From positions 1 through 59,768 of the forward strand of contig NZ_JAAIIJ010000026.1 in NCBI RefSeq assembly GCF_012932445.1: a stretch of 59,768 nucleotides of DNA, in the 5' to 3' direction. Below the pieces are notes generated by a model, which ran no database searches, was not told the DNA's origin, and saw nothing but the letters and a program-made list of their open reading frames with translations. Shown piece after piece: positions 47,717 through 57,513 of the stretch (positions are counted from its first letter, which is position 1; each line of letters starts with the position of its first letter). A program made the position numbers and the translations under genes. Source of the DNA: Bifidobacterium panos. GTDB lineage: Bacteria; Actinomycetota; Actinomycetes; Actinomycetales; Bifidobacteriaceae.

Positions 47717-48337
47717 ATGAGCGAAGTGTATGACGAGCGTGCAGCCCGTAAAGCGTATATTCGCAATCGTCAGAAGAGAGTGTTTTCCATCACCGCCGCG
47801 ATTTTGGTTGTGGCGCTTGTAGTGGCCTCCCTGTTCTACTTCAAGGTGATCAACATCAGCACCGGCGCCAAAACCGCCGATGAGCCGAATTACGGGCAAG
47901 CCGTTCCCTGCTCCGCGAAGAACGAGGACGGCACCGCCATGAACTGGTCGGAGCCCAACACCGTTCCCGTGCGCGTGCGCAACGGCACCGAGTTCGCGGG
48001 TCTTGCCAAGGCCGTCGGCGAGGCGTTGCAGGATTATCAGTTCAATGTGACCGGTGTCGATGACTACACCAGCCACAATGTGGAGCGCACCACGATCTAC
48101 TTCGGCGAAAACGCCATCAACCCCGCTTACACTCTCAATGCCTATTTCACCGATGCGGTGATGGTGATGGACGATCGCAGCGACCGCTTGGTCGATGTGG
48201 TGGTCGGCGCCACGTTCAACAACCTGGAAAAGGGGAAAAAGGGCGGTACCATCAAGGATTTCCAGGGTTGCAAAACCGTGGATGAGATGAAGGCAACCGG
48301 TCTGCCCAAGGCCAGCGAGCATACTGAGGTTAACTAA
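47717..48337 (+). CDS. LytR C-terminal domain protein, membrane-anchored
   Basis: 206 residues. A basic N-terminus (RKAYIRNRQKR) is followed by one helix (ITAAILVVALVVASLFYFKV). The extracellular LytR_C domain (VPVRVRNGTEFAGLAKAVGE...LDYQF-like start; TTIYFGENAINPAYTLNAYF) makes up the rest. It lies 22 bp after ispE with AGAAAGG before the ATG, so is probably in the same operon. The role is probably cell-wall related; the domain's function is poorly known. Confidence 0.8.
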   Translation: MSEVYDERAARKAYIRNRQKRVFSITAAILVVALVVASLFYFKVINISTGAKTADEPNYGQAVPCSAKNEDGTAMNWSEPNTVPVRVRNGTEFAGLAKAVGEALQDYQFNVTGVDDYTSHNVERTTIYFGENAINPAYTLNAYFTDAVMVMDDRSDRLVDVVVGATFNNLEKGKKGGTIKDFQGCKTVDEMKATGLPKASEHTEVN

Positions 48338-48451
48338 TAAGGTCAACTAAAATCTTGCGCTTGGCTGCTGCGGCTAGGTCAGGTGTGAGACCAACCGCAA
48401 ACCGCAGCCAAAGCAAAACAGCCAAAGCAAAATCCGCAATCAGCCGGAGGT

Positions 48452-49867
48452 TCAGTCAATCTGCGCGTACCAGCGCTTCAACTCCTCGATGGCCACCTCG
48501 CGCTCGACAGGGCCGTTGTCAAGGCGATATTCAAGCATGTGCTTGTAGGCTCGCCCGACCATCGGCCCGGGTTCAAGCCCGAGAAGCTGCATGATTTCGT
48601 TGCCGTCGATATCAGGGCGGATCGCGTCGAAGTCCTCTTTCTTCTTCAATTCGCGCACGCGCTCCTCCATCTCGTCCATCGCGGACGAGAACACCATCGC
48701 CTTGCGCCGGTTCTGCGTGGTGGCATCGGCGCGGGTCAGCCGGTTCAAGCGCTCATAGAGCGGCCCGGCATCCTTGACATAGCGCCGCACGGCGGAATCG
48801 GTCCACGGTTCGTCGACATATCCGTGGAAACGCAAGTGAAGGTTGACCAGCTCACTGACGTCCTCGATCAGATGATGGTCGAAACGCAACGCGCGCAAAC
48901 GTTTGCGCGTCAGCTTCGCGCCCACCGCATCATGATGATGGAAACTCACCTTGCCACCCGGCTCGAATCTGCGGGTTTTCGGCTTGCCGATATCGTGCAT
49001 CAGCGCGGCCAGGCGCAACGTCAGGTCAGGGCGCGGCACCGGGCCGTCATCGTCGGTTTCCAACGCCACGGCGCGGTCGAGCACGATCATGGTGTGTTCG
49101 AACACGTCCTTGTGGCGGTGATGTTCGTCGATCTGCAGTTGCAACGCCACGATTTCCGGGAATACGATATCCGCCAACCCCGATTCGACAAGCGCCTCGA
49201 CTCCGGCGCGCGGGCGGTCGGACAGCAGCAGTTTGGTCAATTCATCCCGCACGCGCTCGGCCGAAACGATGCGGATGCGCTCGGTCATATCGGCGAGCGC
49301 CTCGGCGGTGCCCGGCTCGATGCCAAACCCCAGCTGAGCCACGAACCGCACGGCACGCATCATGCGCAACGGGTCGTCATCGAATGACTGACGGGGATCG
49401 ACAGGCGTGCGCAACACCCCCTTGGCCAAATCGTTGGCACCGCCGAAGGGATCGACGAATTGCAGATCCGGCACGCGCAAGGCCATGGCGTTGATGGTGA
49501 AATCGCGGCGCGACAGGTCGCCTTCCAATGTGTCGCCATAGGCGACTTCAGGCTTGCGCGAATCCGGATCATAGGTGTCGGCGCGATATGTGGTGACCTC
49601 CACCTGCACGGCGGTGCCGTCGTCGCGCCGGCGCATCGCACCCAGCGTGCCGAACTTGCGGCCCATATCCCAAAAACCATCGCGGCCGAACCTGCGCAGA
49701 ATCGGCTCGAATTGCTCAGGGCGCGCGGAAGTGCAGAAATCAAGGTCATGACTGGGCCGATGCAACAAGAGATCACGCACCGGACCGCCCACCAACGACA
49801 GTTCATACCCCTCGTCGGCGAACATGCGCCCCAGTTCCATGGCTTCCGGCCACACTTCAACGTTCAC
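48452..49867 (-). CDS. cca: CCA-adding tRNA nucleotidyltransferase
   Basis: 471 residues, class II. The nucleotidyltransferase head has LVGGPVRDLLLHRPSHDLDF with the metal-binding DxD. RRDFTINAMAL and DPLRMMRAVRF follow. An HD domain contains ALMHDIGKPKTRRF and the FHHHDAVGAKL segment. CCA is missing from both tRNA genes in this window, consistent with a need for this enzyme. It is divergent from the NUDIX gene. Confidence 0.93.
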   Translation of the reverse strand: MNVEVWPEAMELGRMFADEGYELSLVGGPVRDLLLHRPSHDLDFCTSARPEQFEPILRRFGRDGFWDMGRKFGTLGAMRRRDDGTAVQVEVTTYRADTYDPDSRKPEVAYGDTLEGDLSRRDFTINAMALRVPDLQFVDPFGGANDLAKGVLRTPVDPRQSFDDDPLRMMRAVRFVAQLGFGIEPGTAEALADMTERIRIVSAERVRDELTKLLLSDRPRAGVEALVESGLADIVFPEIVALQLQIDEHHRHKDVFEHTMIVLDRAVALETDDDGPVPRPDLTLRLAALMHDIGKPKTRRFEPGGKVSFHHHDAVGAKLTRKRLRALRFDHHLIEDVSELVNLHLRFHGYVDEPWTDSAVRRYVKDAGPLYERLNRLTRADATTQNRRKAMVFSSAMDEMEERVRELKKKEDFDAIRPDIDGNEIMQLLGLEPGPMVGRAYKHMLEYRLDNGPVEREVAIEELKRWYAQID

Positions 49868-49953
49868 TTGCGAAGCCCTTTCACATCGTTTCTTTTACGA
49901 CCACCAGCATACCGTTACCCTATATCGACATGGCTTTGGGTAAGGTGGGAATT

Positions 49954-50661
49954 ATGATTACTCCCGCAGATCTTGCGCGCATGCTCAGACGCGCCAACGA
50001 TGCTGCGGCAAAGCGTACCCTAAAGCCCTCCGATCCCAGCCAGCCGTTCTATACTTGCGAATCCGACGAAGCGCGTGAATACGGCGCGGATTTCGCCTCC
50101 GTGACGATATCGGAGGCGCTGCCCGACTCATCGGCATCACACAATCCCACCCCCGCCATGATGCCCCCCAAACGCACGACGGACGGCCCCACCACCTTCG
50201 CTTCGTTGGACGCGCAGGAGTTGCCGGTGGTGCGCGAGTATTCCGCCGGCGGGCTGGTGTTCGACAGCCGCAATCGCGTGGCGATCATCGCGCGACATTC
50301 GCGCAGCGGGCATCTGGAATGGTGCCTGCCCAAGGGACATATCGAAAAAGGGGAGACACCGCAGCAGACGGCGGTGCGCGAGGTGCATGAGGAAACCGGC
50401 ATCCTGGGCGAGGTCGTCGATTCCATCGCCACCATCGACTATTGGTTCACCGGCACCTCACAGCGCGTGCATAAGCTCGTGCATCATTTCGCCTTGAAGC
50501 AGATTGGCGGGATCTTAAGCGTCGATGGGGATCCGGATCACGAGGCGGAAGACGCAATTTGGGTGGATTTCGAGGATTTGGACGACGTGCTCAGCTATCC
50601 CAACGAACGTAGAATCGCATGGATGTATGCGCGCAAGATGAACAGGCAGGCGGGCGAGTGA
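49954..50661 (+). CDS. NUDIX hydrolase
   Basis: About 235 residues. The Nudix box GHIEKGETPQQTAVREVHEE continues TGI and fits GX5EX7REUXEEXGU exactly. The N-terminal 90 residues are a variable Ser/Pro-rich extension. The start at 49954 follows AAGGTGGGA; 49930 has no ribosome-binding site. The gene is translationally coupled (GTGA overlap) to the DUF6049 gene and is the first gene of the murJ operon, a conserved actinobacterial order. The substrate is unknown. Confidence 0.88.
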   Translation: MITPADLARMLRRANDAAAKRTLKPSDPSQPFYTCESDEAREYGADFASVTISEALPDSSASHNPTPAMMPPKRTTDGPTTFASLDAQELPVVREYSAGGLVFDSRNRVAIIARHSRSGHLEWCLPKGHIEKGETPQQTAVREVHEETGILGEVVDSIATIDYWFTGTSQRVHKLVHHFALKQIGGILSVDGDPDHEAEDAIWVDFEDLDDVLSYPNERRIAWMYARKMNRQAGE

Positions 50662-52805
50662 GGCGTTTTGTGCGAATGTCGCGGCGCGTCGTGTCGTGCA
50701 TGTTGAGCTTGATGATGGTCGTGGCTTGCGCGGTGGCTGCCGTGCCGGGTGCGCAGGCCGCGACCGACGAGCAAACCTTAAGCGTCGACGAGTCGACCGC
50801 CGTGGTCAGCGATACGTCGGGATATCATTTCAAAGCCACAATCACCAACAATGGCGATACCCCATGGTCGGAAGGCAATCTCGCGTTATATCTCAACGCG
50901 ATGTACACCTTCACCTCGCGCACCGATATGCAGGAATGGGCGCAAGAGGAAAACGCCATTCCCGCAACCGACGAACTCGGCAGCGCCCATGTGCCGGCGA
51001 TCGCCGCGGGGCAAAGCGCCACGGTGACCATCGATGCGCCGGCCGACAACGCCGCGCTCAAACGCATATCGTCATGGGGGCCGAAGCCTTTGCTGGCCGC
51101 CTATACGCATGACGACGAGACGGTGCACCTGCGCTCCTTCCTCACCCGTTCGCGCGACGGGCTGGACAATGCCGCCACGCCCGCCATGCAAATCACCATG
51201 GTCATGCCCCTGGCAAGCAGCCATTGGCAAGCGAACAACGAGACCTTGGATTCGCTGGTTAAAGGCAAAACGGCAACGCGCAACCAGAACGAGCAGACTG
51301 ACGAACGCGACGATAATGCCGTCACGCTCGACGCGGACCACACACGACTTGACCGCACGTTCAGCGACACGCTGTCAAAGCATTCCCAACTGCAAACCGT
51401 CGCCGACCCCACGTATCTCAACGCCCTCGCCGTGCCGCCGCAAGTGACGGCGGTGATGCAACCCGCCGCGTTCGACATCACTGCCTACGCCGCGGGCGGC
51501 GACGCGCAAAGCTACACCGACGCCGGCCTGGCGGCAACGGCGTGGAACAGCGACGCCGCATTGGCGCAATATCGCAAGGCGCTGGGCGACGACAAAGCGA
51601 CAACCGCCACCATCGCATGGCAAGGCGAGGGGCGTTGGACAAGCAAAGCACTTGCCGAGGCGCGTCGCCAAGGGTATACGACGGTGATCTCCACTTATGA
51701 TTTTGAATCCTCGGACACCGGCACCGTGCATACCGGAACCAATGTGGTGTCCACCGAGGCCGGGGATGTCACCGTGCTGGTGGAGCAGCGCGAACTGAGC
51801 AATTTGGCCAAGGGCAAAGCCACCGACGAGCACGCGCAGGCTGAATCCACCGAGGCCGGACGTCTCGCCCGGTTCGTCGCGCAAAGCGCGTTCTACCAGA
51901 TGGAGCAGCCATACACCCAGCGCAATCTTCTGGTCTGTTTCGACACCAATGCAAACGCAATCACCATCGATCGTTTCATGAGCGCCGTCGAAGCCTCTTC
52001 CTGGCTGGAAATCACGGATCTGAACACACTCGCTGCAACCACGCCATACGCCACCGGCGAGCAGGCGCAGGCCAATATCCCCCAAGAAACCGGCCTGAGC
52101 GACAAGCAAACCAAAGCCGTTGCCGATGCGCTTTCCACCCTGTCGGCGGCGCGCGCGAGCATCATCCGTTTCCGCGACAGCATCATCAGCAACGACGACA
52201 AACAGTCGGACGACGCCCAGGCGTTGGCTCGCCAGGATGCCAACAAAACCAGCGAATATCCACGCGACGCATGGATCGAGCAGATGCTGAACGTGCACGA
52301 CACGCTCGCGCTGCACGCCATGGCCGGCAATGATGCGGACGGCGCAATCGCAAGTGCCATGCTCGCCGGCGCGAACCATCTTTCCAGCACCTTGCTGAAC
52401 GGCATCGCGCTCACCCCCTCCGAAACGGTGACCATGCTCTCCGAAACCGCTTCCATGCCGGTGACCGTCAGCAACGGCACCCCATATCCGGTGGAAGTGT
52501 GCGTCTCCTCAATCAGCGATTCGCCCGAAATCGCCACCTCGCGCCGCACTACGGTCACCGTCCCCGCGCACGCCGAAGCCCAAGTGACGTTCAGCTTGCG
52601 GGCGGCCACCTCCGGCAAGGCGACGGCGACCATCACACTGGAAGACCACGACGGCAATCAGTTCGGGCAGCCGCAGAAAACAACCATCAATTGCGTGCTG
52701 AAAATCAGCGATATGACCGGATTCGCCATCGTCGCCATCGCCGTCGCGTTTGGTCTGCTTGGCCTGTGGCGCCAGTTCCACCGCAAGAAGGACCCCGACG
52801 AATGA
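50658..52805 (+). CDS. DUF6049 family exported membrane protein
   Basis: About 715 residues from GTG 50658. A signal peptide (MLSLMMVVACAVAAVPGAQA) is followed by a large extracytoplasmic region, with a FKATITNNGDTPWSEGNLAL segment resembling an immunoglobulin-like fold. A single C-terminal helix (FAIVAIAVAFGLLGLW) precedes RQFHRKKDPDE. The gene overlaps NUDIX by 4 nt and murJ by ATGA. Actinobacteria conserve this gene before murJ; it may assist lipid II flipping or wall assembly (inference). Confidence 0.75.
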   Translation: MRRFVRMSRRVVSCMLSLMMVVACAVAAVPGAQAATDEQTLSVDESTAVVSDTSGYHFKATITNNGDTPWSEGNLALYLNAMYTFTSRTDMQEWAQEENAIPATDELGSAHVPAIAAGQSATVTIDAPADNAALKRISSWGPKPLLAAYTHDDETVHLRSFLTRSRDGLDNAATPAMQITMVMPLASSHWQANNETLDSLVKGKTATRNQNEQTDERDDNAVTLDADHTRLDRTFSDTLSKHSQLQTVADPTYLNALAVPPQVTAVMQPAAFDITAYAAGGDAQSYTDAGLAATAWNSDAALAQYRKALGDDKATTATIAWQGEGRWTSKALAEARRQGYTTVISTYDFESSDTGTVHTGTNVVSTEAGDVTVLVEQRELSNLAKGKATDEHAQAESTEAGRLARFVAQSAFYQMEQPYTQRNLLVCFDTNANAITIDRFMSAVEASSWLEITDLNTLAATTPYATGEQAQANIPQETGLSDKQTKAVADALSTLSAARASIIRFRDSIISNDDKQSDDAQALARQDANKTSEYPRDAWIEQMLNVHDTLALHAMAGNDADGAIASAMLAGANHLSSTLLNGIALTPSETVTMLSETASMPVTVSNGTPYPVEVCVSSISDSPEIATSRRTTVTVPAHAEAQVTFSLRAATSGKATATITLEDHDGNQFGQPQKTTINCVLKISDMTGFAIVAIAVAFGLLGLWRQFHRKKDPDE

Positions 52806-55800
52806 GCTCGAATGTCAACCGCAACTCACTGATCATGGCCTCGGGCACGATGGCCTCGCGCATCACCGGCCAGATCCGCACCATCCTGCTCGCCGCATGT
52901 CTGGGCACCACCGGCATCGCCGCGAATGCCTACCAAACCGGCGCGATGATTCCCCAAGTGCTGTTCACGGTGATTTCCGGTGGTATTTTCAACGCCGTGC
53001 TGGTGCCGCAAATCGTGCGCACCTTGAAGGACCGCGACGCCGAAACGCAGCTGAACAAGCTCGTCACGCTGGCAATGATCATGCTGCTCGCGCTGACGTT
53101 GCTCATGATGGCCGCCACGCCGCTGCTCACCATGCTCTATCTCGATTCCAGCTGGAACGCGGCGCAGCGCGCCTTGGTCAATTCGTTCACGCTGTGGTGC
53201 ATGCCGCAGGTTTTCTTTTATGGCTTATATACCGTGCTCGGCCAGATTCTCGCCGCGAAAGACAATTTCGCCACCTATGCGTGGAGTTCGGTGGGTGCAA
53301 ACGTTATCAGTTGCTTGGGATTCGTACTGTTTCTGATGCTGTTCGGCCCCTCGAGCCAGGCACCGCTCGCGTTCTGGACGACATCGAAGGTGGTGCTCAC
53401 AGCCGGCACGTGGACGCTGGGCGTGGCGTTCCAGGCGCTGGTGCTGTTCGTGCCGCTGTTGCGTTTGGGCTTCAGATACCGCCCCTGTTTCGGGATACAT
53501 GGCATCGGGCTGAGATCCATGGGGCCGGTGGCCGCGTGGAGTTTCGGCGTGATGGTGGTGCAGGAGTTGGCGAACATCATCAACACGCGCATCACCAACG
53601 GCGCTCCCGCCGCCGGCGGGGATCTGTATGGCATCGCCGGCAACGCCTCCTACCAGTACGCCTTTACGCTGTACATCCTGCCGTATTCCTTGATCGCGGT
53701 GTCCATCGCGACGGCGATTTTCCCGAAAATCTCACGCGCCGTTGCCGACGCCAATCTCGATGCGGCACGCGCCGACTTAAGCGCCTCGTTGCGCAACTTA
53801 AGCATTATGATGATGTTCTTCGCGGCGGCGATGGCTGTGATGCCGGTGCCGATCACCATTGCGCTGCTGCCCAGCGTCGATGTGGCCAAAGCGGAGCTGA
53901 TTTCCGGGCCGCTGATCATGCTTGCGCTGGGATTGCCATTCACCAGCGCCTATCTGCTCATTCAGCGCACTTTCTACGCCTTTGAAGACGGCAAGCATCC
54001 TTTCCTCTTCCAATGCGCGGTCCATGTCACCCAGGTGGTGCTCGTTTTGGGCTGCACTGTTGTGTTCCCGCCTCGATATTGGGCGATCAGCGTCGCGTTG
54101 ACATCGACTCTTGGCTATACGCTATGTTTCCCCGCTTTGGTGTTGATGATGCGCCGCCGATTTGAAGGGTATATGGACGGACGGCGCATCGCCATGACCT
54201 ATGCCAAAACCTGCGCCGCCGCCGTTGTGGCCGGTTTGGTGGCTTGGCTGCTTACCAACCCGATTATGTCTTTGCTCGGCGCCAGCCCCTCGCACGGCAG
54301 GTTGAATTGGTTCCAGGCAATCGGTTTCTGCGTGATATCGACAATCCTTCTTGCTGTTGTGTATGCCGGCGCGCTCGTCGCGTTGCGTTGCGGGGAGTTC
54401 ACCGCCCTGCTGACCCAACTGACCGCCAAGCTGTCGCGCGGGGCCTCGAATGCTGATCCCGCCGCCGTTCCACCGGCACCGCCGGCCCCGCCGTCGGTGG
54501 AAGAATCGACGGAACCGACGGAAGAGCCGGTAGAGAAGCCGATGGAGGAATCGACAGAAAAATCGACAGAAGAGCCAGCGGAGGAAAAGAAAGTCGAAAG
54601 GGCGGCCGTGTCGGCCATTCCCGTGACTAAAATGGTGACCGTGCGGGCGCATATATCGGCGCAATCGCCTGCTCGGGACGGAGTTGGAGGAATGATGGAG
54701 CCCCAGTTGGCAGATACCTTGTTCAATCGGTACACATTGGTCGCTTCAGTGCGCAACGAACCGGGTATACAGGCTTGGAAAGCGAACGACCGCGTGCTCG
54801 ACCGCAGCTGCCAGCTGTTCATCATCACCGCGACGGACGCGTTGGAGGAGATATCTTCCGCGGTATCGTCGGTGGGCCGTCGGCCTGGTTTCACCCAGGT
54901 GATGCAGTTCCGCAAGGCCGGCGATGCGGCTGTTCTGATCACCGACATGGAAGCCGGATTGTCGTTGACGGAATACTTGTATGGGCGGACGCACGATGTG
55001 CTGAGCATGGAGGCGATACGTTCCATAATCGGCGAAACCGCCATGCTGGCCGCTACGGTGCGCGCGCCGCGTCTTTCCACCGACACCATACGCATCTCCA
55101 GCAATGGCCTTGAAATCGCCGATGCCGTAATAGCCAACCTGTTGGTCGAACCCACCCACGCCCCTGCCGAGATGGACGGTGAGCCGTTGACGATTCGCCA
55201 GCTGGCCGCGGTGCTGTATGCGTTGGTGACGAAAACCCCATCGGATGTGGACACCGTTTTCGACATGCAGCAGGTGGGCGAAGAGGTGCCCAGCGAATTC
55301 CGTGTGATTATCAGCCGAGGGCTGGGGTTGAACGATGGAGACGCGCGCATCGAACCCATGATGTCGTTGAGCGAAATCATTGCATTGCTGGGCGAATGGA
55401 CGCCGCTTCGTGAACTTTCCGATCAGGATCTCGCCTTGCCGAATGACGCCGGCGAAGGTTCCATTGCCACGACGGCGTTGCGGCATGTGGATGATAGGCA
55501 ATTGATGCAGTTGCCAAGCGACGTTATTTCCAGGCAGAAGCTGCGCGATTTAACCATCGCGCGTACGCCTGAAGAGACGCCCAGCAAACCGGAAGAACAA
55601 GAGAAACCGGAGAAACCGGAGCCGATGGAGAAGGGCGAGGAAAATCTCGCCAAATTGGCCAGTGCCGCCAGCAAATCGTCCAATCTGTGGCAGAAGCGCG
55701 ACTCGAACGGCGATAATGGGCAATCCCAGAAATACCGTAGCGCCGATTTGTTCAACGATTTTTCATTCCAAACCGATCCGGTATCCGTGAATATGATGCC

Positions 55801-56350
55801 TGGTGAGATGACGACGTATATACCGTCTGCGAGCACCGGCAATCTGCCCACCCAAGCGCTTGACGTCAGCGCTTTCCGCGTAGGCGGCGCGGCTCAATTT
55901 GGCACCGCCCAGCCTGGTGTCGCTCAGCCCGGCGCTGACCAGCCTAATGTTGCTCAGCCCGGCACCTCCGAGCCGGCTGGTTGGACGCAACCTCCAAGCT
56001 TCGCGCCGCAAACGAAGCATGCGTCGGGTGATGAGGATGATTCGCGTAACGATCTGGCAAATCGCCGCCTGTTCGGCAAAGCCACCACTGCCACTGTGGT
56101 GGTCGCCGTCGCCGCGGTGACGGTGGTTGTGGCTTTGGCTTTTGCCATCCATACTTTCATCGGGAATGGCAATTCAGTCAATCCGAAGGATGTGGAAAAC
56201 AACAACTGGTCGGACACGAATTTCAACAATGTGCCGTTCGGTGACAGCGAGAATGGCACATCGAACGAGAATTCCTCGAGCCAGCAGGCCGCCGGCGAAT
56301 CCGACGATATCGAAATCATCGATGTCACCGATCTCCTCGTCAAGTGGTAG
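52802..56350 (+). CDS. murJ: Lipid II flippase MurJ fused to a pseudokinase-like domain
   Basis: About 1182 residues. The first ~560 are the 14-helix MurJ/MviN flippase (SLIMASGTMASRITGQIRTI start). A Pro/Glu-rich linker (PPAPPAPPSVEESTEP...) follows. Then a kinase-like region (about 640-880: YTLVASVRNEPGIQAW, FTQVMQFRKAGDAAVLITDM, EAGLSLTEYLYG) lacks visible HRD and DFG motifs, so is a pseudokinase. A further linker, one helix (VVVAVAAVTVVVALAFAI) and an acidic tail complete it. Mycobacterial MviN has the same layout and is controlled by PknB and FhaA. The start ATG at 52802 overlaps the upstream stop. Confidence 0.88.
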   Translation: MSSNVNRNSLIMASGTMASRITGQIRTILLAACLGTTGIAANAYQTGAMIPQVLFTVISGGIFNAVLVPQIVRTLKDRDAETQLNKLVTLAMIMLLALTLLMMAATPLLTMLYLDSSWNAAQRALVNSFTLWCMPQVFFYGLYTVLGQILAAKDNFATYAWSSVGANVISCLGFVLFLMLFGPSSQAPLAFWTTSKVVLTAGTWTLGVAFQALVLFVPLLRLGFRYRPCFGIHGIGLRSMGPVAAWSFGVMVVQELANIINTRITNGAPAAGGDLYGIAGNASYQYAFTLYILPYSLIAVSIATAIFPKISRAVADANLDAARADLSASLRNLSIMMMFFAAAMAVMPVPITIALLPSVDVAKAELISGPLIMLALGLPFTSAYLLIQRTFYAFEDGKHPFLFQCAVHVTQVVLVLGCTVVFPPRYWAISVALTSTLGYTLCFPALVLMMRRRFEGYMDGRRIAMTYAKTCAAAVVAGLVAWLLTNPIMSLLGASPSHGRLNWFQAIGFCVISTILLAVVYAGALVALRCGEFTALLTQLTAKLSRGASNADPAAVPPAPPAPPSVEESTEPTEEPVEKPMEESTEKSTEEPAEEKKVERAAVSAIPVTKMVTVRAHISAQSPARDGVGGMMEPQLADTLFNRYTLVASVRNEPGIQAWKANDRVLDRSCQLFIITATDALEEISSAVSSVGRRPGFTQVMQFRKAGDAAVLITDMEAGLSLTEYLYGRTHDVLSMEAIRSIIGETAMLAATVRAPRLSTDTIRISSNGLEIADAVIANLLVEPTHAPAEMDGEPLTIRQLAAVLYALVTKTPSDVDTVFDMQQVGEEVPSEFRVIISRGLGLNDGDARIEPMMSLSEIIALLGEWTPLRELSDQDLALPNDAGEGSIATTALRHVDDRQLMQLPSDVISRQKLRDLTIARTPEETPSKPEEQEKPEKPEPMEKGEENLAKLASAASKSSNLWQKRDSNGDNGQSQKYRSADLFNDFSFQTDPVSVNMMPGEMTTYIPSASTGNLPTQALDVSAFRVGGAAQFGTAQPGVAQPGADQPNVAQPGTSEPAGWTQPPSFAPQTKHASGDEDDSRNDLANRRLFGKATTATVVVAVAAVTVVVALAFAIHTFIGNGNSVNPKDVENNNWSDTNFNNVPFGDSENGTSNENSSSQQAAGESDDIEIIDVTDLLVKW

Positions 56351-56397
56351 TGCTCACAGCTTAAGCACGGCACGAAAGCGGCAAGCGTTATAAGCTT

Positions 56398-57417
56398 ATG
56401 GATACTATGAGCGAAACCATCCATGAAGCCGTCGTTATCGGTTCCGGCCCGGCCGGCTACACCGCCGCCATCTATCTGGCCCGAGCTGGTCTGCACCCGC
56501 TCGTCGTCACCGGTGCCACCGCCCCCGGAGGCCAGCTCGTCAATACGACATTGGTCGAGAATTATCCCGGTTTTCCCGAGGGCATTCTGGGGCCGGAGCT
56601 TATGGATGCGATGCAACGCCAGGCCGAGCGTTTCGGCGCCAATCTTGTTGCTGACAATGTCACGGCCGTTGACGATGCCGCCTCGTCGGTGAAAACCGTC
56701 GCGCTTGCCTCCGGTTCCCCGCTTAAGGCCCGCACGGTCATCATCGCCACAGGTTCGCGGTATCGCAAGCTTGGCGTTCCCGGCGAGGTTGAATACTCAG
56801 GCCATGGTGTTTCCTATTGCGCCACTTGCGACGGTTTCTTTTTCAAAGACAAACCCATCGTCGTCGTCGGAGGCGGCGATTCCGCATTCGAGGAAGCGCT
56901 GTATCTGACGCGCTTCGCCTCTTCGGTCACGCTTATTCACCGTCGCGATACATTCCGAGCGTCGGCGATCATGGTCGAGCGCGCCCGGGCGAATGGCAAA
57001 CTCACACTGCTGACGAACACCGTGGTCACGGCCATCCACGGCTCCAAAGCCGCTCCCTCGCCAGGTAATATCGCCGCTTCGGGTCTGCAACTCATGCTCG
57101 GGAACAACCAGCCAGCCGTCGGCAGCGTCAGTCATATTGATATTCGCAATACGTCCACCGGCGAAACCGGCACCCTGAATACAGACGCCGTATTCGTGGC
57201 CATCGGGCACGTTCCCGACACCGAGTTCGTGCGGGGTCAGGTCGATACGGACGCCGATGGCTACATTCTCGTCAACGGTGCGTCAACCCGCACCTCCGCT
57301 CCCGGCATATTCGCCGCCGGCGACTGCGTCGACCGCACCTATCGCCAAGCCATCAGCGCCGCCGGCATGGGTTGCCGCGCCGCCCTGGACGCCCAGCACT
57401 ATCTCGCCGCTCGCTAG
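56398..57417 (+). CDS. trxB: Thioredoxin reductase
   Basis: 339 residues. FAD binding by VIGSGPAGYTAAIYLARAG, the redox-active CATC (Cys141, Cys144) in SYCATCDGFFF, NADPH binding by VVVGGGDSAFEEALYL and the C-terminal GIFAAGDCVDRTYRQA. It transfers electrons from NADPH to thioredoxin. A second in-frame ATG lies at 56407. It follows murJ by 47 bp and faces parB. No trxA is adjacent. Confidence 0.94.
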   Translation: MDTMSETIHEAVVIGSGPAGYTAAIYLARAGLHPLVVTGATAPGGQLVNTTLVENYPGFPEGILGPELMDAMQRQAERFGANLVADNVTAVDDAASSVKTVALASGSPLKARTVIIATGSRYRKLGVPGEVEYSGHGVSYCATCDGFFFKDKPIVVVGGGDSAFEEALYLTRFASSVTLIHRRDTFRASAIMVERARANGKLTLLTNTVVTAIHGSKAAPSPGNIAASGLQLMLGNNQPAVGSVSHIDIRNTSTGETGTLNTDAVFVAIGHVPDTEFVRGQVDTDADGYILVNGASTRTSAPGIFAAGDCVDRTYRQAISAAGMGCRAALDAQHYLAAR

Positions 57418-57513
57418 CCTCTCCCCTTCACCGTCACACAGGGCATCAGGGTATAGCGAGTCGAGCGAAACCAACCTGACATTGCTGAACGCAAGCACGC
57501 AGAGACCCGGCGC